This document shows, in pieces, positions 11,816-25,400 of a stretch of DNA of 64,000 bases (within the stretch, counting starts at the first letter, position 1; the number at the start of each line of letters is the position of its first letter). The translations under genes and the position numbers were made by a program. The notes below the pieces were generated by a model. That model did no database searches, was not told the DNA's origin, and saw only the letters and a list, made by a program, of their open reading frames with translations. This stretch comes from Lyophyllum atratum (lineage: Eukaryota > Basidiomycota > Agaricomycetes > Agaricales > Lyophyllaceae): the NCBI GenBank assembly GCA_014905825.1, contig JACGCN010000025.1:744001-808000 (forward strand), in the 5' to 3' direction.

Positions 11816-14800
11816 ATGCGGTTACGGCATACCCCAACCCTCTATCCACATCCAGAGACATCCATCCGAGGGCGCCACGACGACGAAGACGATAAGCTCG
11901 ACGACCCAGATGACCCTCATCACTGGGATGTGAAACCTCGCTCATATCCCCAGTCGCCCCCTTCAACATCTACCAGCAGATCTTCTCGAGTCAAGTCTCG
12001 CGGCGCAGACTCATACTCCACGGAATACAACACTACCTCCAACCAGATACCGAAGTACCCTGATATCTATTCTCAATTTGTGAAACGCTATAGATCGGAA
12101 CCTGGTCTGCCAGACGATCCTCGTAATGATCCTGACAGTCACTATTTTCAACGAGGTCTTGGTCAGCTTGTCGATGCGGGAGACAATAGCGAAGAGGAAG
12201 AGCTGTCTCGTGCATCTATTGCTGCAGGGGGGAATGGCGCAATTGAGCGACTAGCTCTCGATCACGAGCCGATGCAGCCCGCGTCCCAGAAGGAACGGGA
12301 GCGCCTGGAATGGCAAACTATGCTTGCTTCAGTTCTAGCGGGTGACGTGCTGAAGTCTGAGAAGAGACGAATAGCATCCGCTCTGCAGTCTTCTGCCGAC
12401 GAACACAACAGCGTCCAAACCAACATCTGGCTCGGCATTCGCGCCAAATTCCACGGCCGATCTGACGAGGAGGAACGGAAGAAATTGGAGGAGCGGCGTA
12501 TACGGACTGTAGATGCAGTCATCGACGAGATAAAGCGGTTCCGCGTTACTCATGATGACCAGGAAGAAGACCCTACTGCGTCTGCCCTCAAACAAGTCTC
12601 AACGGTCCTCCGCCGCCTCGAAGTCGCTCAATCCCTCTACCCCACTCTAAAGGCCTTCTATCTCGACAAACCCACAGCGGCAGAGGGTCCCTTCCAAGAG
12701 CGTTGCGATACGCTCAACACATGGTCCACCATCCTCACATCTTTGAGGGGACATTTCCTTCTTCTCCGGAGGTGGACTGGAAGCGAAACTCTGGACGTTA
12801 CAGAGCCCAATACCGGCGCGGAGCCGATCTCTCAAGGCAACAACTCGACTCCAGCAATAACAGATGGCGCAAGCTTCGTCGAGCGCCTCCTGAAAGAGGA
12901 GTTTATGCAACGCACCTTTGAAAAAGGCTTCCTTGTTACCGTACACGCTTTCATCGGTGTTGCACGCGATGCCCAAGTGAACCTTTCCGCTCATTTCAAA
13001 GACATGAATCTGCCGACTTTCGAAACCGAGCTTGTCCCTCTAATCTCCTTCCCGACTCAGCTCGCGCAGGCAGCCCTTCGTGTCCGCCTAGACTATGTGC
13101 AGAAACTGAAGGAGCCGGATGTGCTGATCATCGATCAAATGACCGAGGATCTCAAGCTGAGCATCGGGCTCGCGTGTACTCTCAAGCGACAGTACGAAGC
13201 ATTTCTGGCACCCGACCCAGGCGGGAAGTGGTCGCTACCCCAGTGCATCAGCGAAGATTATGATTCAACCATCTTGGATGCGTTGTCTATATTCTTCCGA
13301 CTGATACACTGGAAGCTGAAGAGTGGAGCCAAGGGTATATATTTCAAGGAGACAGATGTCTTGGAGGCGCAGTGGGCAACCTTCAATGATGTTAGTTTGA
13401 CTACTTCCGGAGGATCGTGTCTTGTTGCTGAACAACTTTGGTGGGTCGTATATTTGTTATCATGTAATCACCAAATTCGAATGTTCCTCGTTACAGTTCA
13501 CTCACCAACAAGCTCATGGTACGGGTGACAAACTATTTCGATACCCAAGTTCGCGTGCCGACAGGTGAAGACATGAGCGAACATATCCGACATCGCATCA
13601 CGGAACGCGAACGTGGAATCCATGGAACAAAATCGGCATTCCAAGCGCATATCCAAAGCAGTGCTGCTAGCAGAAAGATGACGGACCAACAAATTATTGC
13701 ATGGTATGGGAAGATCTTAGACAGTGTGCGCTTAAGATATCGCAAGCTGCAGCGTTTTGCGAGGTACGCCTTCTCACTTCGTACAACTAGTTTGAAACAT
13801 GTACTAATGACTGTCATTGTAGAGTGCTCACGCAACGATTCAGTAATTCAGCTGAATATGACCTCGAAGGCGTCCCGCTGGATCATTTTATCTCAACTCT
13901 CATAGCGACCGACCACTTCCTCGTATACACCCATTCTCTGGAAGAAGAAGGTATCTACGTCGTGGCCCCGAATTCACTGTATGAGCGGCCAGAATCCATT
14001 CGACGCCTTCTCACCGAAGCCTTCCACGTCGACGAGATTACCAACGATGACGGTAGTCGCCTTGCTGGCAACACTGAATTTCTCGGCCACGAATATGACG
14101 AGGCACAGTACCTCCTTGTTCTATCTCCTCGCAGTCACTTCATTTGGAACGGCCGCGTCATGCTGCTGAACATCCCCAGCGAGGATCTCGATATGAAGGA
14201 TGACCGTGTCAGACTCATCGCAGATGGTCCTCAGCGGCGACTTCTCCTCGCGAAACAAGTGTTTACGGACGCATTCAGGCCAGTTGACGAGGACGGAGAG
14301 CCAATCGAGACCGCACTCGGCCCTTTGACATGTCTGACGGACGCCCAGGCTCATCTCCCAACCGTCAATAAGGAGCTGCGAAAGATCGCGCGTGCTACGA
14401 ACAGGCTAGCAGAGTCGATCGTGGACTCCGTTCACCATGTTCGTAACTCTCTGCGTTTGTCGCAGGGGTGTCAGGAGCTTCTAGGTAATTGGTATCTCTT
14501 CGCCTCAGAGCATGGACAACACGCCCAGCGCTACATGGACCGCAGCTCATTACTCAAATTCAACCGCCTCTTGATCAAGCTGGCAATATCGTGGGTGTCC
14601 TTCATATGCGACGACTGCGATCCCACGGACCGCAAAACGTTCAAGTGGGCAGTGAACGCGCTGGAGTTCACCCACCATCGAACGAAGCGGAACATATTAC
14701 AGCTCCCGGATGAGCAGTTCGAGATGTTGAGGCACAAGGTTGCTAGCTGCATGACATTGCTGATCAGTCATTTTGATATTCTGGGTGCAAGGTCTACATT

Positions 14801-16297
14801 GGAAGCGCGGAAGGAGAAGGAGAAACAGGAGGAAGCCCTGAGGCAGCAGGCGACAGATGCCCTTTTCGACGAGGAGGACGACTTATCAAAGGTCGCTTCT
14901 ATCGAGTACGACGATTCCTTGGCATTCTTAGATTCAAGCACTCGAATGTTCTGGGAGAAGATCTCCAAATCCCTCCAGGAACTGGAAGGAAATCGAGCTG
15001 TGGTAGGAACGAAACATCGGGTGGTAGGTCGTGTTCTGGACGACGAAAAGCCTGAAGACAGGTCGCTAGTATTCTTGGCCTCGTCGAGCTCGAACATTGC
15101 AATCCGATGGCAACAGGGTCGGTTTATTGGTGCCGGCGCATTTGGATCAGTCTACCTTGCTGTCAACCTGGATTCTGGCTCCCTCATGGCTGTAAAGGAG
15201 ATCAAGTTTCAGGAGCTGTCAGGCTTGCCCAGTCTCTATTCACAGATCAAGGACGAACTTAGCGTCATGGAAATGCTCCACCATCCTAACGTTGTGGAGT
15301 ACTATGGGATCGAGGTCCATCGCGACAAGGTTTACATCTTTGAAGAATACTGTCAAGGAGGTAGTCTCGCTGCGCTTCTGGAGCACGGAAGGATCGAAGA
15401 CGAGGGCATAATCCAAGTATACACGATGCAAATGCTGGAAGGGCTCGCATATCTCCACTCCAAAGGCATTGTCCACCGGGATATCAAGCCAGACAGTAAG
15501 TCCACTTCACATGTACACGACGCTTTCTCACTAATGACTTTGCAGACATTCTTCTCGATCACCTGGGGGTGATCAAGTTCGTCGACTTCGGCGCTGCGAA
15601 GATTCTAGCGAAGAACCAGCGCACAATGCAGCGCTCACGTCGTGTGCCGGACGCTTCACCTTCTCCTAAGGGCATGCCCAGCTTCAACGGTCTTGCCATG
15701 AACAACAGTCTCACGGGTACCCCGATGTACATGTCACCGGAAATCATCAAGAACGATAAACGGGGCAGACACGGAGCGATGGACATATGGTCTCTCGGTT
15801 GTGTTGTTCTTGAGTTTGCCACGGGTAAGAAACCATGGAGTAATCTCGACAATGAGTGGTATGTTCCCTGTTTCCTTTTCATACGTCTTCTATCCTCACA
15901 AGGCATCCACCATAGGGCGATCATGTTCCACATCGGCGTTGCAACACAGCATCCGCCGCTGCCCGAGCCCGGCCAACTCAGCGAATTGGGTATCAGCTTT
16001 ATCAAGCAATGCTTGACGATCGATCCCATGAGACGACCCTCGGCTACTGAGCTCATGGACCACCTATGGATGGTGGAATTCCGGGAGGTGTTACTCAGCT
16101 ATGAGGAAGCGGAGTTGGCCACCAGTCCTCCAGCAGCGTTGCCGACGGAAGAGTCATTCGAGAATGCTACTGTAGCGAGGCAAGCTGCCATCATCCAAGA
16201 GAAAGAAGTCGAGAAAATCCAGCGAGCCTCACCCACCACACCCCCACCGCTTTCTTCTAATACTTCGGAGACTGGAGAAAGCGAAACCTCAGCATAA
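11816..16297 (+). CDS. MAP kinase kinase kinase, Ssk2/SskB/Wis4 class
   Basis: Top kinase of the osmotic/oxidative stress (HOG) MAPK pathway, expected to be activated by an Ssk1-type response regulator and to phosphorylate a Pbs2-type MAPKK. Model: 11816-13390, about 13513-13763, 13823-15495, 15546-15858, 15916-16297. The long N-terminal regulatory part contains the acidic DDEDDKLDDPDDP, KYPDIYSQFVKRYRSEPG and the family block VTNYFDTQVRVPTGEDMSEHIRHRITERERG. The kinase domain is intact: GRFIGAGAFGSVY loop, VKEIKF lysine, EEYCQGGSL, then HRDIKPD split by an intron and continued NILLD, VDFGAAK, GTPMYMSPEII and WSLGCVVLEFATGKKPW. The tail is Pro/Thr/Ser-rich. The start ATG at 11816 is the first in the open frame. 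It diverges from the Rbg2 gene over only 144 bp. Confidence 0.92.
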
Positions 16298-16582
16298 TAT
16301 CCTTCCTCATCTGCCACACTGTTGTCTGTTGTACTTACATAAATTCACACATATCTAGCCTACTCATGCCCCCTCTGTATTATCTTTTGACCTTGTTTTA
16401 CTACTTATAATAATCATAGCAACGGAAAAAGGACGAGCCATGCTATTCGGAGCTACGCTATTTAATCACGAAAACAAGAGGTTTAGCACTAACTGGGAAA
16501 AGCAAAGATATAGTAAGAATACAATTGACAAAACGTTCCTGCGTGGTTGAGGAAAAGGCTACGTAATATCATCCCTCTAGCG

Positions 16583-19038
16583 TCACTCTATGACCCATCG
16601 TTTTGCTTGGCTGTCCGTTCGACTGTGACCCTTGTCGCTGTACGAGTAGTAGCTTGCCAGACTGCCAAAGCTTTTCTCGCTCGAACGCGTGTCGCTCCGC
16701 ACAACACTGCCGCCGCCGCTGTGCGACGACCCATCGGACACCTTCCTCACGATGGTGTAAGCATTGGGAGGAGGGGTCACCGGGGAGGGTTTGGAAGTCT
16801 CGAATGGCTGTGCGAAGCGGTTGAAGAACCGGGGTCCGCGGCTGGCGAACATCTGGTTCGGGGGCGGAACATTGGGTCCAGACCCAAATGTCTCAGAGTA
16901 GGTCGGGATGGGCTTCTCGTTTGATGGGAAGTCGACCTTTTCTGCATCCTTTTCCCCGTAGTACACAAAGTCATCACCTGGCAAGGTTTGCTGTGCGTTT
17001 ACTATCATCATATGGGAAAAATGAGCAACGGCTAATGCAGGAGTAAGACGACGATGTACTTACAGTAACGGAGCAAGCCTTTGCCGAAATTGTAACGGCA
17101 GATGATACCAAGGACCAGCGAAGCAACTGTGAGCAGTACCGAGGCAGATGCCATGACGCTGAAGAACCTCCAGGTGATGAAAGTCCACCGGAACGTTGTC
17201 GAAACGAACATGAGACTCCATCCTCCAAGATACAGGATCGACAGTATCAGGAAGATGAGCATTGGGACGCGGAGCTCCCGACGAACAGCAAACCAACCCT
17301 GAGCGTATAAAAAATTGAGTCATACTTCCCACCAGACACTGGAAACTAGACACACCGTCATCAGCCATGGAACTAAGAGCTGGATAAGTCTAAGTCAGTC
17401 ATGACATTCAAGAGTTATAGCTGTGAAATCTTACCACAAGGGTGATAAAAGATGATACTTTGTACAACGTCTGGAAATCAGCAAGATCGCCGATTGTGCT
17501 GTTGACCAATTGATCGATCCACAAAGATACGGTGACCAGCATGAAGAACAAGCACAGCTGTATAGTGATGGACAATATGAGGACAATCTTGTAAACACGG
17601 TTGATGGTTCGCGAGGCGCCGACGCGTTTGAACGTCTGCCATCCAAATAACTGCAAAAAGTTCACTTCTTTCAGATACGTGGAGCACCATCAATTGACGT
17701 ACCCACCTTGATGAGTTTCCACGTCAAAAAGGACGAGATAAAGAGGGCCAAGATGTTAAATGCCATGCTTGCAAATTCAGCAGTCCCACGATCCTGCCAG
17801 TAGTTAGGGAGCAGTGAGGTCCCATCGCAAGCACCATTGGTGATGACACGGTTGAAGTCCGAACGAAAATTGGCAGTGTGGGTGATTTGGAAGGCAGCCC
17901 ATGATGTAGCCATCATATGGGTGACGAGGGAGGCCAGGATGTGCGGGATCGACTCATTGAGAAGCGCGACAACGGACATTCCGAGAACCCAGAATTGGAA
18001 CGCGATGAAAACAAGATCCTCTCGCTTGGTGTTGTCCAGACTAAAGACAAGAAGATAAATAGTCTCCAAAGGCAAAGCGAAGGTAGGAACTTACACAGAC
18101 ACGGGCCAATTGAGAGCCCAAATGCAACTCGTGTCCAAAGTCGCGGGGGTGTTCTTGAAACCTATTCCGCTAATATTCACCATTGTCTGTCCACCCTCTT
18201 GAAAAGCCAAAATGTTCGGAGCGTCACGCTTCAATAACTACCTGGTGGTCAGGACACGCGATAAATAAGGGCAGAGCAATGAACACAGACCCCACGATCA
18301 TCGATCCCTTTATCGTCCTCCTCCTCATCTTCATCGTCGTCATCATGAACAACGGGCTTTGCGACGTCGAGCACCCCAGAAGTCGGTCTCGTCGGTGGAA
18401 CAAAGACGGTGATCGTTTGAGGGCGACTAAGGGGAGTGGCGGTTGTCTTCACGGCAGGTGTCGACAGAATGGTGCTTGAAGAAAGCACGGTAGGCGAAGA
18501 CGGAGAGGGGTTCGAAGAAGAGGTTGAGGTAATGACAGTTACGGAAGTAATAACGGTTACTGATTCATATGAAGCGGCGCGATCGTTTGAAGGGGAGGCT
18601 TGGTTGTCTGGCTGTGTGCCAACTACATTGGTGCCCTTCGTCCCGTTCCATACCACAGGACAGCGATCATCATCGAGGTCAAGGTTACTGGGTACCCACG
18701 AGCACATGTGAAGAGCATTGCCACGAAGGATTGGGAGGCTCTCGCTGACGGCATTCCCTTGCACAACGATATTGTTCAGAAAACGAGCGGCATCGGCATT
18801 GATAGTGAAAGCCTTAATCTGGAAAGAGAGCTGGATGACAAAATGGACAACGGAAAATACGAAGTAGGCAGTCGTGAGGCGGGAGAAAGTAATGCGGTCC
18901 CACTGGATTGTGCGTCAATATTACTACACGACCGGTCAATGGGCTGGGACATACCACAAGTTTCAAGTTCGCGGGGAGGGGAACATAATTCCACAACTGC
19001 TTAACACGCATCTTCGCAGCTGGTTCGCGAATTAACAT
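16583..19038 (-). CDS. multi-pass membrane protein with Ser/Thr-rich loop, unrecognised family
   Basis: I do not recognise the family. Reading begins MLIREPAAKMRVKQLWNYVPLP (start 19038, or 19011 at the second Met). After an intron it gives LVWDRITFSRLTTAYFVFSVVHFVIQLSFQIKAF, a first membrane segment. A large non-membrane region follows, with an acyl-free Ser/Thr-rich part (SVTVITSVTVITSTSSS) and the acidic run DDDDEDEEEDD (18300-18700). Next comes EGGQTMVNISG...TSCIWALNWPVSV and a block of six or so hydrophobic segments, for example FWVLGMSVVALL, KIVLILSITIQLCLFFMLVTVSL and FFSVMASASVLLTVASLVLGII. The C-terminal tail is Pro/Ser-rich (PPPNQMFASRGPRFF, ending RWVIE). The layout suggests a plasma-membrane sensor or receptor-like protein, but that is inference. 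Convergent with the MAPKKK gene (285 bp apart). Confidence 0.75.
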
Positions 19039-19451
19039 TTGCCTAATAGACCAGAAGATCGAACATACTTCGTTCAAGGAATGCACTAGGCGAAGTAGAA
19101 AGAGAGAAAGGGCCTCTTGGGCGTGCTAGACGAACGAACTCCAACAATCAAGTGGAGAATAGTCGTCGTGAAAGGACCAGCCGGGAAGATGAAAGAAAGA
19201 TGGAGGGGGAGGAAGAGAGCCACAGTCTGCAGAAGACGATGTTGAGGGCCAACGCCAATTGATCGCCTGAGTTTACTCCCATCAATCCTGGGCCCAGGCA
19301 CATGGCCAGTTCCATTTTCGTCCACTACCCCATCGCGACCACTAGCTTTGATGGACTGATCACCACACTATCAGCACCCTTGCCAGGTGAAGGCGCTGGC
19401 GCTGTTTTGTCTATACAAGGTCTACATGCACATGTCCCGGTATGCCCGCCA
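19039..19451. other. intergenic, tandem minus genes
   Basis: Downstream of the TFIIIC subunit and upstream of the membrane protein; presumably its promoter. Purine-rich on the plus strand around 19085-19220. No supported gene. Confidence 0.5.
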
Positions 19452-22400
19452 TTAGACTTGGTACCAACGCTTCTCGTCGCTAACAAACCAGAACACCCCC
19501 TTCTCCTCCCGGTCGTCGAGTGCAGCCACGTTGAAATTGTCGTCCCACCCAATCGTTGGATCGCACCGCATTTTGAGGTAGCGGTCCTCTTGCAGTGATC
19601 TCACGATGTCCCCTACTTCTTGCCTATCATACACTGATCGAAGTCTCCACCTAAGCTCCGCCTAGCAATGACAATGGGTTAGATACTGTGGACCAAACAA
19701 CACCTGCGAAACGAACCTGCGATACGCCCGGCCGGAAGATAATGACGCCCATTATAGCTTTCAAAGCTGCCTCCCAGAAGTCAACAATCTTCAGACCCGA
19801 GATATCGAACCATCGCCGCGGGAAGATCCTTGTTGCGGGGCTCTCGGAGACCAGCACCGTCCAATTCTTGATATACGCTGATGAGACCAGTACCAACGCG
19901 GAATAACCAGTCCAGAACAGCATTGGAACAGGTGATTCCATCATCCTCTTGACAATAGAGAAGAGCTGTCCACTTGTCACCGCTGTGTTGGTGTTTGCCT
20001 TGAAAGATGAAGATACATCACGTTAAGCAATGTTTGACATGCCAAATGAGACTAACTTACACGTAGATGGCTCTTGGTGACACCATGTTCCGCACCCTGT
20101 CGAACTATTGTCAACACATGCATGGCCAGTTCCCTTTCCTCGGGGGCAAGGGCGTCATTAAAAGACACCCATTCGTCCTCGAGACAGACCATACAGTCGG
20201 CCAGCCCAATGCTGGTCAACCGTCGGCAAGACGCGGTACCTCCGTCAACAGATAGCCCATGAGCAGGATTCAGGTCGGCAGGTAAATCCACCGTGATAAG
20301 AACTGGTGATGATTCCGGGCTCTGTGTGGGCGGCTGCTGTGTGGGCGTGGAGGTGACTACCGTCCGAACGTGGACCGCTGTTTCAATTTGATCATCGTCT
20401 ACAGGTCTATTTAGAGAAGAATGACATGTTCATAAAGGGGTTGATCCTCACCGGCTTTCTTGCTATTCCAATCAAGTGTCGGTCGCGCAGACTGAGCATG
20501 TGTTGTGTCGACCTTGAACTCAAGCTTTCACAATACAAAATGAGTGAGAGTCATGAGGGGGGGATAAAGCTCACCTTGTTCTCTGACACAAGCTGTATCA
20601 GTGCTGCAGAGTCGCCGTCAGTGGCCAACAGGGGCCATTCTCGCCATGTGTCGTCTTGCAACGACATCTCTTCCAGTGCAATTGCATCTTGGAATGTGTC
20701 TCGAGGTATTAATCCTCCGATCGCGTTTTGATTCCTATCAAAACCGTGAATAAACATAATGACCAGGATATTCATAGTTGACATACACTTCGGATATTTT
20801 TAGCTGCCTTCCCGGTTTCTGTTTTTGAGGGTCGCGAACTAGTTTCGAAAGTACGCCACGACTAAGAAGGTTCTTTGTGGCGGCAGAAACACTCTGTTCT
20901 CCGATGCTGCGCAAGAGTGTCGATGCGGACTCCGGATCATAGCGTTCGTGAGGGGTACCCAGAGTCATCTAAGTGCTGTTAGCTTGATTCTGATACCTCT
21001 AGCCCCTAATGTATTCTCACCTTCATAGCGGACTCTGCCAGAGTGATAGCTTCGTACGGATGTTCTCCAACATAAGGCATGTCTTCAGGCGTCCTGAGAA
21101 ACGGTTGCCGTAACATCCGTTTTTCACGGCCTTCTTCAACGACCGCATTCCACACGAAGTCCCAAGAAGGGGCAGTTGGTATGCTTTCCAACACATCGTA
21201 CTCGCTAAGGAGGAGGTCAATGGATGCAGGGAGAATGATTCCAGCTTTCTCCTTAGGCTGAGCAAATCCGACCCGCCTGTAAAGTCCTGAGCGGTGAATC
21301 ATAACGTACTGACTGGAAAGTACTCACAGTGCGTTCTTGTCGACGTGCTGGCGTAGAAATTCAACATGCTTGACCAAGTTAAAGTTGCTGGAGCTCATGG
21401 GATCATCGTCGGGTAGAAGTGGTGTGCCCCTGTGCTGCATCCAAATCTCATACCACCGGTCCTCGAGTCGGTTAAGGTACGCTTCGTTCCCCGGTGTTTC
21501 TCGGATATGCGCCAGGCGCTGGCGGACAGTGTTGCGCGGAACTGCTGGAAACACTTGTTCAAACGCGGCCCAATCAAGCCTTGGCAAATTTCGACATCTT
21601 GCGCGAATGATAGCAGAAGCGTCTCGCGCAAGCTCTTCGTAATCTCGATTCCATTGGAAACGATGACGTCGCAAAGTCTTGGGTTTGGGTTCAGGAGGCT
21701 CTTCTATAATATGCTGATGAGTTCAGGATCGCGAATATAGGAGTGCAGCGTACCTTCTGCGGTCTTTCCTCTGCGCTTGCGCTTGACTTTATCCTCACGG
21801 GGAACGAGAGGAGGGCCTTGCATTGCAATGAGAGCCTGAACAGGCTTTTCGGGCGGATTAACGGCGATGGTCAAAGGCGTAGTATCCATCGGTACGGGAA
21901 CGGTCCTCGCAGGGAAAGCTCGTTTACTAGGGCCCTTCAAGACTTTCTTGGCAACCATTTCTGCCTCTCGTACAGCTTCAGTAATTTCGGCCTCCCACTT
22001 TGCTAAACCCTTCGTCGAACCTGCTTGCAGAAAGCGACTCCGTATACGGCGTATCCTAACGACAACCGCTGCGTCCAACGGTGTCGGGTGGAGCCGTTGT
22101 AGCATTGCATCCCACTCCTCTTCCCGTTGCGAACGGGCATCGGCAGCTTTTTTCGCAAGGGACGCCTTTGTAGCAGCTGTACGTTTCGCCTTCTTCTCAA
22201 CGGATTGTTGTGCAGCCTTCTTCCGCAGCCTTTCCAGATCCTTCGAGACCTTCAGGTGGGTAGCCTGAAAGAAGTTCCTGACGGACGTTTGAGGTGCGCT
22301 GATTACCCATGATATTTTTCCCATCTGCGCTGTTCCTTCGTCCTCGTCCTGTAACGGTGTCTTCGCAGTAGTGGCATCCACAAATTGCCTCAAATATTGC

Positions 22401-25400
22401 ATTTGATGCCAAGTCATAATGTACTCAGAGTTCCACGAAACATGTCGGCGAAGGGATCTTGCAACGCTGATGCCTGGAATCGAAGGGCCTGTGGCGCTGA
22501 CTGCGTCCGGAGGAGTGGCAATCTCTGCATTGCGGCATGCTTCTTCAAGCAATTGCCAATAATTCATACCGCCCACTGTAGACGCGACGGGAACGTCCTG
22601 CCAGAAAGGAGGAGAGACTTCAGAAGCGGCCCAAACATGAATCGGGGCGATATCGTTGAAATGCCAATAAGTTGGTGCGGCCATGGGTGTACTGACAGTC
22701 CAGCCTTCCGACGAAGCTATATCGAAAGTGTTTGGCCTGTCATCAGACACTGCGCAGGTGATCCAAGGCGTTCCAGAAGTCGATGCCTCGAGTGGTGTGA
22801 CCAATTTAAGAGCCCGGAGCGTTTCCAAAACGTCAAGGAACCGGGAGCGAGCGCGAGATCTACCAATCTGGAGGATGGTGTTGATATTAGGGGGCACATC
22901 GCGTACGAGTGTTTGGCGGCCCTCTGGAGTTGCAATGAATCGGGTGAGCTCGTCATCATGGGACAAGGACGACACAAGAGAGCAGTAGAGACCGAGTGGG
23001 ATGTCATGGCCGAAGTAGGATAAGTCTACAATTCGCTTCTCATGTGAAACGATGTTGGAGGATGTGTTGCCTTTCTCAAAAGCATCAAGAGTGGACAGGT
23101 GGAGTTCGCGGGACCGGACAGCTTTCCCAACAATGAACCCATATAACTGGGCCAGAGTCGTCCTTTCCGTCAACAAAACATCCCGAACGACAGAATCATC
23201 ATACGAAAAAAGCTGGTCAGCCCGAGCGACGTTTTTGCTCCATCGCTCCTTGCGGTCTTCGCCTGGTTGCTCCATCTGCAGCAGTTGCAAGGGAAGTGCA
23301 CCTCTGGGAATGGAAGTAGGGTCTGCACCGTACTCCACACGTTCGTCGATCTTGACAAAATTTCCTGGGTGTGGAGTGGATTGGATGCCGCGAGACAAGT
23401 CACCGAGGAAGGCATTCAATTTATCCTGAGATACGCTGGGCAGATAAACGATACAGGCGGGGCGACGAACACCTGTATGGGTCATCACCGAAGTCCTAAG
23501 CTGCTTGATTCGACCCCGTCTCTCCAAGCTGTTGAACGTAGAAACTGCAGTCCGCTTGTCCGTCCTGGTACCTACTGGAGCGCTTGTCGGTTCACCAGCT
23601 TTCGCCATTGTTTCCAAGAGGGCGATATGTTCTTCAAAGAAGTCCTTTGTCTGTATGTTCACGATGCCACCCATATTTTCGACAACGCGATAAACTTCGT
23701 TTTCGCGCCGTAAGTGAGAAACGTTCACCCTCGTTCCTTTGGAAGATTTTTTTTGTGCGCGTTGTTCGTCTGTTTCCATCTTCTCAGGTGCAGTGGAGGA
23801 GGCTTGCAGATCTGCTCCATGAGTGGGTGGCTGGGATGCAACGACAAGATTCTGGTTCTGAGAGATGATTTGGTCTTCGAGCGGTTGTAACGGTGAACCA
23901 GCGACCTTTATCACACACATAAGATTCATGACTGACGTCAAAACTCTTGACTTACGCTGCTAGAGGGACCGCGAACGAATCTGTGAGTTTGCTCTAACAC
24001 GTTCGTCATGAGGGCTGGATCAATTGGGATAGTGTCCGCGTCAGGAGATTGCCGCGCGCCAGGATCGAATTTGTAGAGCACATCGTGGGGTGCCGTCGGG
24101 TTTAATGGAGGAAGAGGTGTATAAGAAGACGGTCGTTGAACGGGAATTGTTTGAATGTAAGTAGCTGACGGTTCAGGAGGTTGTTCAGTGAGTATAAGTT
24201 CGGGGACGAGTTCAAGTTCGTTGACTGTCGGCGCTCCTACAGCGTCGTCGGGCCCATCTCCATCGTCAGGCTTGTCGATGTCAATCGTCGTTCGAGAATC
24301 TTCTTCGGGAGGCTGTAAAACAGGTGTGGGTGATATGTCTGGTATGACGCGAGCGCGTTTTGAAGATGGAGACGCAGTCTCTTTATCTGAGATAATTTTG
24401 ACGCCCTCAGTGGCAGGTTTCGCGCGGCCTCGTTTCTGTAGGATGACAGGACTTTCCTCCGCAGTCTCAATTTGTTTCTTCGCTGGACGCTTTTTACTCG
24501 ATACCGGCGCAACAGTGCTTACGTCAGGAGCAGCTTTTGCAGTTCTACCGCGTTTTTTTCGGAGGTATCGGCGGTGCTTCTTCATGGACAGCCTCTTTTT
24601 GTTTCCCCTTGGATGGTCGTCCGCGTTTCTTTGGGACCAACGTTGGCTCATCCGGCGGATGATCTACCAGCTCTGATGGTATGAACCTTAGTAAACCTAT
24701 GGAATAGATGCCCCGATGAACTTACCGGAATCCTCATCTACTTCCATCCGTACCCTTTTCGCTAAATGGCCTTGGTCCTCGTCCTCGGGCGCATCAGATT
24801 TCGGGACAACGGACTCACGCTTCCTCTTGATCGCCTGTTTTCGTAGCGATCGGGGGTCTTCGCCTACAGGATACTTCCTCGGTCTGCCCTGTTTAACACT
24901 TCCGTCCGCGAGGATGGGATTCTTGAAAGTGCGCTTCTTTCCAGTAGTCTTTTCCGAGTCTTTGAAAGCATCTTGATAGCGAAAGAGAGCACCTTGATCC
25001 TCGTAGAACAGGTTTGACTCAACGGGCAAAAACCCTCCAACTTCTGAAAAATCGACCTCGGCGTAACCTGCGCTGTTATTGTCAAGTTTCTCTTTCGCAA
25101 CGAGTTGACGATAGGAGGCGACCGTAAAATATCGATGTCGACGTTCCCTACCGCTAGTCTCCATGAGCCCGGCGATTCCAAGATCACTGAGATGTGCCGG
25201 GGGTGGGAATTTCTCTGCTCTGGTGAGCAGCAGTTCGATGGTTCGTTTGTCGAACTGACACAACGCAGCGGATAGTTCCTGGGTATACATTTTGAGCATA
25301 GATGTATATGAGGTCAATGAAGTAATTACATTCAACGTCATCCCAACCATGCCTGATTCTTCGAGTAGGTCGAAGATCTGTTTGTGAATAGTGATGTTCA

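Noticed and set aside
22385..23023. 212-codon plus-strand frame
   Set aside because: Antisense to the long TFC3 exon at 21704-23941; composition is not protein-like.
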